Position numbers and translations under genes: made by a program
Assembly: GCA_012295275.1 (NCBI GenBank)
Contig: CM022673.1
Span: forward strand, 6,872,811 to 6,882,810
Reading direction: 5' to 3'
DNA: 10,000 bases
DNA from: Chrysomallon squamiferum
Taxonomy: Eukaryota; Mollusca; Gastropoda; Neomphalida; Peltospiridae
Shown: positions 1 to 6,540 of the stretch, piece by piece
Position numbering within the stretch: the stretch's first letter is position 1
Layout: each line of letters starts with the position of its first letter
The notes under the pieces: model-generated
What the model was told of the DNA's origin: nothing
The model's input: the letters and a program-made list of their open reading frames with translations, nothing else
The model's database searches: none

Positions 1-479
1 TTTCATCAATTCTCCATTATGTAATCATTTTAGGCTTTCGCTGTTCGAAACTGATGCTAAGTCAAGATCTCTCCTAATATAAATGTACTAGACTATTCAT
101 CTATTATGTTTATCTCTCTCTTGGAATCCTTTACAGTTCGCACATAATATTTTGAGTCCAAAGCTTCTTTTGTATGTATACAAATGTATCCTTTCCAGTA
201 TATTGTAATTTTCAAGTTTCTTATAATCTGTAAATTTTAGCCGTTATGAATAGCTTTTTTTTTTATGAACCTTATCTTATATTTTACCTATTCATAACTG
301 ATATTATTTCCATTAATTGTCCATCGCAGTTTCTTTCTCTAGCATGTTGTAATTTATGCAGTAAATTATCTGTCTCAACTTAAAATGACACGGCGCCATT
401 TGGACTAATTAATCGGCCCTAACTTTTTTCCAGTTCTAACAATTTATATAAGCGAAGCATTGTATCCAATAATGTTTCG
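1..479. other. Unique AT-rich sequence, no gene seen
   Basis: This stretch has mixed AT-rich sequence without tandem structure. It holds only short homopolymers, such as a T10 run at 255-264. All frames are interrupted. No RNA gene or transposon end is recognised, so it is read as intergenic or intronic. Confidence 0.6.
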
Positions 480-535
480 TTGTATCTACATCTTTTCATC
501 AATACTGTCCGTTCTGAGAGATGTTTGTTCTATCA

Positions 536-735
536 GTTCGTTCTTCCATCCCTACGGCCATTCATTCATCTATCCATAGATTCGTTCATACTGTCGCATG
601 TCCTTCGGTCTATCCTTCAGCTTTCACCTTTTTATTCCATCCATCCGTCGATCATTCATCCATCATTTCGTAATCCATCCATCTATCCTTCGATCCATCC
701 ATCCTTAAATTCGTCCGTCCATCCGTCCATCCATC
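536..735 (+). repeat. Degenerate (ATCC)n tetranucleotide repeat
   Basis: Many copies of ATCC/TCCA (with ATTC, GTCC and TATC variants) occur from the middle of this stretch to about 735. The clearest pieces are near 636-650, 674-702 and 716-735. The divergence points to an old, decaying microsatellite. An open plus-strand frame across it (480-809) starts at TTG and encodes only Pro/Ser/Ile/His-rich periodic protein, so it is treated as a by-product of the repeat. Confidence 0.8.
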
Positions 736-838
736 GTGCTGTTATCTCATTCACCATGCACCCTTTTATCAATCACATCCTTTCACCTGAAACGTCTTGT
801 AAACTCTAGTATGTCGACCCACATATATGTCCTATTCA

Positions 839-900
839 CCCAAGAACATCCATAGACCTATCCCTCGATCCATCATTCATCCATCCATCCATCCGTCTAT
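839..900 (+). repeat. Short (ATCC)n tract
   Basis: A second ATCC block, with the purest run at about 875-893 (CATCCATCCATCCATCC). It is separated from the larger tract at 536-735 by about 100 bases of less periodic sequence, and is probably part of the same decayed array. Confidence 0.75.
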
Positions 901-1400
901 CTAAACTTTTTATTGTATTTCGTTTCATCGAGATTGCTATTTGTCTTCATTTGTCGGCTAAACATTTATTCAGTGATAACGTCAGTGTTTGCCCTTCTAA
1001 ACATTCCCCCAACCTCTGACCTCTGTATGCCAAGGTCTTCATTCCTGCGATTTTCGCGTTACTCGACAAACGCATGTTGAATTTCGCCCCGAAACTAACA
1101 TTAAGAGCATTTCGGCTTATCGTGTGACTCCAGAGTGAAAAAACGATGAACCTGGGCTGGTGCGGACTTGCCGCAGTGAAACAAACTCGACTTTGGCTTG
1201 CTAAAACAGTCCAGCGGTAGGGTTGTACCGTACCAGGTGGTTACCACCGGTGAAAAGTTTTTTTTATTGGTCAGCATTTCGAACATGGACGGTGTAAGGT
1301 AATATACATTTTCTAATTGCTGGTTGGTCATTCACTAGTTCCACTTATATATTTTAAATTTCATGTCAGTTGGCTCATTTGTCTCACAGTTAGCGATGAG
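901..1400. other. Moderately complex unique region
   Basis: This is one of the few stretches with higher sequence complexity and several CpG and GC-rich patches. It includes a half-CRE (ACGTCA, 979-984), a hairpin TGCGG-5 nt-CCGCA at 1161-1175, and a short perfect inverted repeat GGTGGT-T-ACCACC at 1236-1248. GACCT (1018-1022) and AGGTC (1033-1037) form an inverted pair of nuclear-receptor-like half sites. None of these alone shows function. The region could be a decayed mobile element or a regulatory island. Confidence 0.4.
1101..1331 (-). other. Unrecognised 76-codon open frame, probably non-coding
   Basis: This minus-strand frame runs from an ATG at 1331 to a TAA stop at 1101, with an in-frame TGA immediately before the ATG. 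Unlike most open frames here it is not a repeat translation. The predicted protein has mixed composition, begins MTNQQLENVYYLTPSMFEML, and ends in a Lys/Cys-containing tail. It has no signal peptide, membrane segment or motif I recognise. The start context is poor (T at -3). There is no obvious TATA box upstream on the minus strand. A frame of this length is expected by chance in 10 kb, so a gene is possible but unlikely. A fragment of a decayed element is an equal alternative. Confidence 0.15.
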
Positions 1401-1414
1401 GTTAAATAAAATCG

Positions 1415-1487
1415 CCAGTCAGTCAGTCAATCATCAGTCAGTCAGTCAGTCAGTCAGTCAGTCAGTCAGTCACTCAGTCAGTCTGTC
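1415..1487 (+). repeat. (CAGT)n tetranucleotide microsatellite
   Basis: Nearly pure CAGT/AGTC repeats, cleanest at 1435-1472 and interrupted by a few substitutions (CAATCAT near 1428-1434, CACT near 1471-1474). It leads directly into the 28-bp minisatellite, whose unit ends in AGTCAGTC. Confidence 0.95.
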
Positions 1488-1503
1488 AATTTACAAGTGA
1501 GTC

Positions 1504-1639
1504 ATTTACAGATTTATTCATTTAGTCGTTTACAGATTTATTCATTTAGTCAGTCGTTTACAGGTTTATTCATTTAGTCAGTCATTTACAGGTTTATTCA
1601 TTTAGTCAGTCATTTACAGGCTTATTCATTTAGTCAGTC
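1504..1639 (+). repeat. 28-bp minisatellite, five copies
   Basis: Five head-to-tail units lie at 1504-1527 (24 bp, lacking one AGTC), 1528-1555, 1556-1583, 1584-1611 and 1612-1639. Each contains the core TTTACAG(A/G)(T/C)TTATTCATTT and most end in AGTCAGTC. Copies differ by only one to three substitutions, so expansion was fairly recent. Residual CATT/CAGT repeats continue to about 1672. The AGTC end matches the flanking microsatellite. Confidence 0.95.
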
Positions 1640-1744
1640 ATTCATTCATTCAGTCAGTTGATTGTCAGTCAAGGAAGCAAAACACGTAGAACCAGGAATG
1701 AAGATTCCACATTAGTTATAAAAAAAACATTAATTGTTCAGTCA

Positions 1745-1812
1745 TTTATTATTATTATAATTGTTGTTGTTTTTGTTGTCATCGTTGTTTTATTTATTTA
1801 TTTATTTTATAA
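1745..1812 (+). repeat. T-rich ATT/GTT/TTTA compound repeat
   Basis: Short runs of ATT, then GTT-type triplets, then (TTTA)4 near 1792-1808. Open frames across this stretch yield only Ile/Val/Phe-rich low-complexity protein. Confidence 0.8.
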
Positions 1813-1901
1813 TGATGGCATCTTGGGAGACTTATTTGATTTGTAAAGGATTACTGTTATGTCTATTTATACATATTCTTAAGTACGTGATAGGAGCATT
1901 T

Positions 1902-1990
1902 TATACATATACACATTCACACACAAACACTGACACACACGCGCATACACACACCTATACATACACACCCCTTTACACACACACAATAAT
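1902..1990 (+). repeat. Degenerate (CA)n repeat
   Basis: CA dinucleotides interrupted by ATA, AAA and CGCG variants. The imperfect register indicates an old CA microsatellite. The reverse strand reads (TG)n. Confidence 0.85.
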
Positions 1991-2482
1991 ACATTCACCA
2001 ATCCTTGATACGTGTACTAACGTTATCACTATTACAAATTTACGTGATTTACAAACAAACTTCGTGACCTTCTTATACCGGGGTTTGTCCCTCGCTATCA
2101 TCCACGAACTATAATCACACTATCTCACTTCACGATCGATTAGGGATGTTGTAATTGTACAGAATTTCACCAAATATTAGTCCACTTTCGGGACAAGGCG
2201 CCCTGATCAGATAACCGAAGATGGTTAACAGTCTAGTTTATTTTAGCTGCAGGGAATGCTGCGGCGCAACTTTCTTCACGGCACCAGTCGAGTGCACACT
2301 GCAGGTGTTGGGGTTTGTGTGATATGAAATAAAATGTAAATTCTGTTATCGGTTTAAAAGTTCACACCTGTGAAATATCTATGTGCGGTGATTTTTTTTA
2401 TGCGATTTTTATTGTGTTACGGTGACAGCATTAATATTCCATATAGTCGCACTGCGAAAATGTTGTGACTTAAAGGACAAAC
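1991..2482. other. Unique island between CA and TATG repeats
   Basis: Non-repetitive sequence with moderate GC patches and no usable reading frame. Short hairpins are present at 2212-2227 (TAACC-6 nt-GGTTA) and 2361-2374 (TTCACA-CC-TGTGAA). The second contains TCACACCT, an exact T-box half site. An AATAAA hexamer lies at 2328-2333. None of these is enough to call a gene or enhancer. Confidence 0.4.
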
Positions 2483-2486
2483 TCTT

Positions 2487-2572
2487 ATGTGTGTATGTAA
2501 ATATGTATGTATGTGTTTATGTGTGTCTGTGTGTGTATGTATGTATGTATGTATGTATGTATGTATTTATGT
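2487..2572 (+). repeat. (TATG)n / GTGT microsatellite
   Basis: ATGT/TATG tetranucleotides with a (GT)n interruption. The purest segment, at about 2536-2564, has around seven TATG copies. The Cys/Val/Met-rich open frame over it is an artefact of the repeat. Confidence 0.95.
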
Positions 2573-2580
2573 AACTATGC

Positions 2581-2614
2581 ATGTGTGTCTGTGTACAAAC
2601 ACACATACACACAT
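2581..2614. repeat. Inverted repeat of GT and CA arms
   Basis: The left arm ATGTGTGTCTGTGT (2581-2594) pairs with the right arm ACACATACACACAT (2601-2614) with one mismatch across a 6-nt spacer. This places a GT-type repeat directly next to its own inverted copy and could form a hairpin or cruciform. Confidence 0.8.
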
Positions 2615-2718
2615 ACCTACCTTCAAAACTGCCCCTCCTAAAAGAAAACGTACCACCAGTTCACATACCGCAGTATAATTGTTGTAAAACAAACATCATA
2701 CGAAATGTATATTTTTGG

Positions 2719-2838
2719 AAACAAACAAACAAACAAACAAATAAATAAACAAATTAATAAATTAATAAACAAATAAATAAATAAAATAATTTAGAATAAA
2801 ATAAAATAAAATAAAATAAATAAATAAAACATTAATTT
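2719..2838 (+). repeat. A-rich (AAAC)n/(AAAT)n/(AAAAT)n repeat
   Basis: Successive blocks of AAAC (2722-2742), mixed AAAT/TAAT, and AAAAT pentamers (about 2797-2820) grading to AAAT. The steps between units are single substitutions or insertions, as expected for slippage in a poly(A)-like seed. Confidence 0.9.
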
Positions 2839-2863
2839 TTATCGACTACCACAAAATTGTAAT

Positions 2864-3020
2864 AAATAAATAGATAAACAAACAAACAAAACAAAACAAA
2901 AATGTATAAGAAACAAAAATCTTTTACAAAAAAAAAAAAAATAAAGAAAATAATAATAATAATAATAAAAACAAAATATATACATATTTTAGATTTAAAA
3001 AAATATATATTAATTTTATT
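2864..3020 (+). repeat. A-rich low-complexity tract
   Basis: AAAT and AAAC units, an A13 run at about 2929-2941, and (AAT)6 near 2949-2967, then AT-rich sequence. No coding or RNA feature is seen. Confidence 0.8.
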
Positions 3021-3300
3021 TATTTATATTTGGGGTTTTATGATGAGAATTTAAATCCTTTGGACAAAAATTAACACTTAGTTAAAACAAAAGTTAATCT
3101 TCACAGTTTAAGACAGTGTATGTATGTAGACTAACTAACTTTCTACGTACGTGATCCTTCTGGAGGTTGTATTGTTTTCAAGGAGTCTTTGAAGTTGGTG
3201 TTTAAAAGCGACTCAAGCACGACTGTAGTTAATAACGACAATGTTTCAGACGTCACGTCCATTGTCTAGGCAAATCAGGCCAAAGCAAAATAATTTTTTG
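3021..3300. other. Unique stretch inside the A-rich block
   Basis: About 270 bases of mixed sequence with normal complexity, including TACGTACGTG near 3144 and an ACGTCA half-CRE at 3250-3255. No open frame of note. It is not recognised as a known element. Confidence 0.4.
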
Positions 3301-3336
3301 TTTCATTGTTTTATTTTTTAAAATAACAATTAAAAT

Positions 3337-3420
3337 ATTTAAAATAGTAAAAATAGTTAAAATAATAAAAATATTTAAAATAATATAAATATTTAAAATA
3401 ATATAAATATTTAAAATATA
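3337..3420 (+). repeat. 18-bp AT-only minisatellite
   Basis: Units of ATTTAAAATAATATAAAT type lie at 3337-3354, 3355-3372, 3373-3390 and 3391-3408, with a partial fifth unit after that. Units 3 and 4 are identical and the first two differ by a few bases. The array is almost pure A and T and should melt easily. Confidence 0.85.
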
Positions 3421-4020
3421 ATAGAAGTATTTTAAACAAGAACAGAACTAATAATATATATATTAAATATTAAGAATAATATTATAACTGATATATTTCA
3501 AATAATAATAAAAATTGTTTTAAAAATAACAAAAACAAAATTTTTTTAATAATTATTAAAATTAAAATCAAAATGACAAAAAAGATATATAAATAGATTA
3601 AACCAACTGAGCAAAGCAGCAGAAAAGTGAAAAACATTATTATGAATATAAAATAACTATAGAATAAATGCAAAAATAAACAAAAAAGCAATCAACCTCA
3701 GAAAGACAAACAAATAAACAAAACCCACCCTAAAACAAACAAATAAAATCAGAGAATAAATAAATATCAAAAAGCTAAATAAAATTAAAGAAAATAACAA
3801 TCAGTAAAAAATAACACGAAACAATAAAAACGAACAAAATTTTTTTTTTTCTTTTGATTATATGACATAAATAATAAATATATAAGTGGATCAAAGGAAT
3901 GAATGAATAAAATAAATAAATAAATAAGTAACTAATTAAATAAATAAATAAAAAACTCCACAAATTTCAAAAAATTAAAAAGTAAAGAAAAACAACATAT
4001 TAAAGTTTTTATATTAAATT
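3421..4020 (+). repeat. Strongly A-skewed low-complexity block
   Basis: Mostly AAAT, AAAC, AAAAT and AAAG words with very few T runs on the plus strand. For example, 3661-3720 contains 39 A and 6 T. A T10 run at 3841-3850 is an exception. Minus-strand open frames at 3482-3691 and 3775-3963 are Phe/Leu/Ile/Tyr-rich by-products of this composition and are not annotated as genes. Confidence 0.8.
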
Positions 4021-4097
4021 GAAAATAATAATAATGATAATGATGATACTACTACTACTACTACTACTACTTCTATTACTACTACTAATAATAATAA
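4021..4097 (+). repeat. Compound triplet repeat AAT-GAT-ACT-AAT
   Basis: Triplets change stepwise from AAT through GAT to (ACT)n (about 4047-4071), then a few interrupted copies and back to AAT. All share a three-base register, which suggests successive point mutations spreading by slippage. Confidence 0.9.
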
Positions 4098-4359
4098 AAA
4101 TAAAGAATAAAAAACTAAAATAAAGAAAATTTGCTGATTTATCAATTATAAAGTTTTTTATTTTGTTTCATTATTTTTTTTTGAATTCTTTTTTAATGTC
4201 TTTATTTCTTTGATGACCGTCCAAAATAAAGTATTGTTAGAAATCGGCGGGCAGTAAACAGTTTCTTTGAGCTGTTTGATAAATATAGATAAATAGCTTT
4301 TGTCGAATTCAGATGAAAAGAAAACAAAAGAGATAATAAAAAGATGACTATGTCGTAAG
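4098..4359. other. AT-rich DNA with a possible minus-strand 3' end
   Basis: 4201-4320 is unique sequence. Read on the minus strand it carries AATAAA (complement of TTTATT at 4201-4206) followed by A-rich sequence (T-rich on plus at 4170-4195). This looks like a polyadenylation signal and tail, perhaps from an old transcript or retroelement. The open minus frame here ends in about 28 residues of mixed composition, with the rest being Phe/Ser-rich low complexity. No family is recognised. Confidence 0.3.
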
Positions 4360-4492
4360 AAAAGAAAGAAAAAAAAAAAAAAAGAAGAGAAAAATAATGG
4401 CGAGAAAAATTAATACAGTGAAATGACATTCTGTCAAATCCCAGAAAAGAACAAGAAAAAAAAAAAAGAAAGAAAAAAGAAAAGAAATTTAA
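4360..4492 (+). repeat. Purine-rich A/G tract
   Basis: Runs of A interrupted by single G (AAGAAA, GAAAGAAA, AAAGAAAAG) at about 4360-4395 and 4444-4490. The frame across it codes Lys/Glu/Arg runs and is not considered real. Confidence 0.8.
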
Positions 4493-4592
4493 ATAGCAGA
4501 CTGAAAATAATGACAGAGATGAAAAAGGGAACAATTTCAACAAGATCCATCCATCCCCCACACAAATCAAGCCCCGAAACTATATATTCGGT

Positions 4593-4662
<70 letters not shown>
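4593..4662 (+). repeat. (ATC)n trinucleotide microsatellite
   Basis: About 23 uninterrupted ATC/TCA/CAT triplets. Its purity implies recent expansion and likely length polymorphism. The poly-Ser (plus) and poly-Met (minus) open frames that cross it result from the repeat. Confidence 0.98.
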
Positions 4663-4663
4663 A

Positions 4664-4955
4664 TAACCTTCCTAATTCAGAAGAGTCCTCAGTTAATATC
4701 ATTTTTTTCTTTTCTTCGTTTGACGGTAGCCCTCCATTATTCTCAGATACTGGATTCGACTCTGAATTATAATAAAACACAATTTGCATTTCCTAGAGAG
4801 AAAACCAGTTGTTGCCTTTTCATCCACGTACTCTTACATCTGACATTCCTGGGTTAACAAACTCAGATTCAGTGAACACGAGCAGATCCACCAGATAAAA
4901 AGCTAAAGGCTATTTTATTATTTAGGATGTTTTTTTTTCTTTTTAAGATAATCTG
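4664..4955. other. Unique sequence with an octamer motif
   Basis: Non-repetitive stretch after the ATC array. ATTTGCAT at 4782-4789 is an exact POU/octamer motif. A minus-strand frame starting at an ATG at 4789 runs into the triplet repeat, and its first roughly 45 residues have mixed polar and acidic composition. Its remainder is poly-Met, so a real gene is doubtful. A T-rich tract lies near 4930-4945. Confidence 0.35.
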
Positions 4956-4956
4956 C

Positions 4957-5056
4957 AACAACAACAATATCAGCAACAACAACTACAACAACAACAATAA
5001 TAAATGATGATGATGATGATTATGACGATGGTAGTGATGGTAATAATACTAATAAA
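4957..5056 (+). repeat. Compound triplet repeat CAA-AAT-GAT-GGT
   Basis: Triplets change along the tract from CAA/ACA to AAT, then (GAT)n near 5005-5020, then GGT/AAT mixtures. This is the second such graded triplet tract in the window, after 4021-4097. Confidence 0.85.
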
Positions 5057-5396
5057 TCCCAGACTGGTTGACAGATAAAGAAGGGAGGTGTAAGATTATT
5101 ATACTGTGACCCCCTTCGGGTCCGCGCTCGGCGTAGGACATATTTTCCACTGCAGTTTGATACATCTGATGACACACTGTGATTATTTTAATGTACAGAA
5201 ACGTGTCAGACGTTGTTATGTCGCCGCGGGCTGTCAGTGAAAACGTCATCATTGCAAAGCACTATGATATGACACAGCGTTAACCACGGCGTCTTGACGT
5301 CATGTGGTTTCAGTGTCAGCAACCCCTTAACGATGCCCAGCAGAAAGTGATCTGTTTCGTAACTAAAATATATTTCAGGGCAGATCCACAAATCAG
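5057..5396. other. GC-richer unique island with CRE motifs
   Basis: The most complex stretch of the window, with several CpGs. A consensus CRE, TGACGTCA, lies at 5295-5302 between AACCAC (5282-5287) and GTGGTT (5304-5309), which are exact inverse complements. A half CRE lies at 5243-5248. A hairpin GACCC-5 nt-GGGTC lies at 5108-5122. Two overlapping minus-strand open frames (5049-5252 and 5206-5391) are in different frames and match nothing I recognise. It may be a regulatory island or a decayed exon or element. Confidence 0.4.
5295..5302. promoter_or_regulatory. Consensus CRE (TGACGTCA)
   Basis: An exact palindromic cAMP-response element, the binding site of CREB/ATF bZIP dimers. CpG-containing motifs tend to decay if unused and methylated, so it is of some interest. 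No TATA box or start site is evident close by, so function is unproven. Confidence 0.35.
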
Positions 5397-5398
5397 TG

Positions 5399-5455
5399 TT
5401 TTTTTTTTTTTTTTGGGTTTTTTGTTGTGTGTGTGTGTGTGTGTTTTTTTTTTTT
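5399..5455 (+). repeat. Poly(T)-(GT)n-poly(T) compound tract
   Basis: T16 at 5399-5414, (GT)9 at 5426-5443, then a T run of about 12 to 5455. Low-complexity DNA only. Confidence 0.95.
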
Positions 5456-5686
5456 AATTAAGAAGCCGCTCTCAAATTAGTTCTGGTTTTGACCTTGTTT
5501 GTTGATTCGTTATTTGTCCATTGACTCAAACATTGAAACAAATAAACTCTAATTCTCTCTCTCTCTCTCTCTGTTACTCTCGCACGCAAATACAAATTCT
5601 TCGAAACTTTTTAATTCAACACTGTGAATCACTTTCTTTTTCTTTGTATCTCCTCTGACTAATCATTCTGAACTGCTGCCCATGAC
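5456..5686. other. Unique sequence with a short CT repeat
   Basis: Mostly non-repetitive, with TGACCTTG (5489 region), an orphan nuclear-receptor-like half site, and a pure CT run at 5554-5572. No open frame or RNA gene is recognised. Confidence 0.5.
5554..5572 (+). repeat. (CT)n microsatellite
   Basis: About nine uninterrupted TC/CT dinucleotides. Confidence 0.9.
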
Positions 5687-5740
5687 GGGATACGAACTCG
5701 AAAATTAAACGTGCTTAAAACCGAAATTTACTGAGAGTCA
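5687..5740 (-). mobile_element. Possible decayed tRNA-derived SINE fragment
   Basis: On the minus strand the sequence holds GAGTTCGTATCCC (5699-5687), a near match to a tRNA T-arm/B-box but with T in place of the usual conserved A. CTCTCAGTAA, recalling a tRNA D-arm/A-box, lies about 35 nt upstream. The fragment between them, including ATTTCG then ACGTT before GAGTTC, is loosely similar to the cephalopod tRNA-derived SINE head as I remember it. It lacks a clear body and tail, and T-arm pairing is poor. It is a relic at best, and could be chance. Confidence 0.25.
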
Positions 5741-5744
5741 CATC

Positions 5745-5768
5745 AAAAAAAAAAAAAAAAAAAAAAAA
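5745..5768 (+). repeat. Poly(A), 24 bases
   Basis: Uninterrupted A24 abutting the 48-bp duplication. It could be an old retroposon tail or simple slippage. Confidence 0.95.
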
Positions 5769-5860
5769 TTATTAAATAATATCACCTGTACCACAAAATT
5801 AAGAACCCCACTAAAATTATTAAATTAAATCACTTACACCATAAAATTAAAACCCCAAGG
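5765..5860 (+). repeat. 48-bp tandem duplication
   Basis: Copy one (5765-5812) and copy two (5813-5860) share AAAATTATTAAAT, ATCAC, TACACC/TACCAC and AAAATTAA...CCCC in the same order, with a few substitutions and compensating indels. A third, much weaker start (AAAATTAT) begins at 5861. It represents an unequal-exchange or replication-slippage event. Confidence 0.85.
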
Positions 5861-6240
5861 AAAATTATACGTATCTGTGTACCAAATCAACCATAAAAAG
5901 CCAATTCGTTTCAGCATTTTAATTTCTTAATAGTAAGTTCGTTCAAGGCAGAGTCATGCTCGGTGCTCGCATGGTTTCGCAACACTGGCTATCTGTTTTA
6001 ATAATCTACAAGTCAGAAAATCGCGGTATTTATCTGAATTTGTCTTTTACCTCATTTGATTATCGTTAAAGATGCAGGTGTCCAAACCGCAGGGCGCAAA
6101 CAGCTGATAATTGTAGTTTTTAACCTGTTGTTTGATTTTTTTTTTTTTTTTTTTTTCTTCAACAATTTGGCCACATGACCTTGATTCGTACATACAAAGA
6201 GACTCTTTATCTGACAGTTTGTCTGTCTATTGTTTTCTTT
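5861..6240. other. Unique sequence with a T21 tract
   Basis: Mixed sequence without a supported gene. It includes a T21 run (6136-6156) and TGACCTTGA at 6176-6184, an exact complement of the TCAAGGTCA site used by FTZ-F1/SF-1/ERR-type receptors. The minus-strand frame at 6052-6246 is interrupted by the poly(Lys) from the T run. Confidence 0.45.
6136..6156 (+). repeat. Poly(T), 21 bases
   Basis: Uninterrupted T21. On the minus strand it reads as a poly(A) tract. Confidence 0.95.
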
Positions 6241-6244
6241 CTCC

Positions 6245-6288
6245 ATATATAAATATATATATATATAATTATCTGAATATATATTGCT
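6245..6288 (+). repeat. AT dinucleotide-rich tract
   Basis: TATATAAATATATATATATAT-type sequence with interruptions, just upstream of the large TATG array. Confidence 0.8.
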
Positions 6289-6342
6289 CCACGTAGGAAT
6301 ATATGTCTCTCCCTATTTCTAACAGTCTCTCTACCTGCCTGA

Positions 6343-6538
6343 CATGTATGTATGTATGTTTGTATATTTGTATGTATGTATGTTTGTATATGTGTATATA
6401 TGTATGTTTGTATATGTGTATGTGTGTATGTTTGTATATATATGTATGTATGTATGTGTGTATGAATGAATATATGTGTGTTGGTGTGTATGTATGTATG
6501 TATGTATGTATGTATGTGTGTATATCTATCTATCTATC
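6343..6538 (+). repeat. Large (TATG)n array ending in (TATC)n
   Basis: About 195 bases of TATG/TGTATG with TTTG and GTGT variants, pure near 6487-6517, ending with (TATC)4 at about 6522-6537. The Tyr/Val/Cys/Met open frame across it is a repeat translation. Confidence 0.97.
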
Positions 6539-6540
6539 CA

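Noticed and set aside
480-809. 109-codon plus-strand open frame rich in His/Pro/Ser/Ile
   Set aside because: It starts at TTG and is the translation of a degenerate ATCC repeat with PSIHPSI-type periodicity.
1435-1639. CRISPR-like array of regular repeats
   Set aside because: Units are contiguous with no unique spacers, so this is an ordinary minisatellite, in what looks like an animal genome.
1658-2114. Two overlapping plus-strand frames with hydrophobic and Thr/His stretches
   Set aside because: They cross ATT/GTT/TTTA and CA repeats, and the apparent membrane segment and TH-repeat come directly from those.
2487-2678. Cysteine-rich small protein resembling a toxin-like peptide
   Set aside because: The cysteines come from TGT codons in a TATG/GTGT microsatellite. 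There is no signal peptide or cysteine framework.
3482-3963. Minus-strand hydrophobic frames resembling membrane proteins
   Set aside because: Phe/Leu/Ile/Tyr content is forced by A-rich plus-strand DNA. They have no charged topology and no start context.
4423-4857. 144-codon plus-strand frame with Lys-rich and poly-Ser domains
   Set aside because: The Lys part is a purine tract and the Ser part is the ATC microsatellite. The remaining unique tail is short and unrecognised.
5360-5379. Good 3' splice site (TAACTAA then TATTTCAG) on the plus strand
   Set aside because: The sequence after it enters poly(T) and GT repeats within about 20 bases, leaving no room for a sensible exon.
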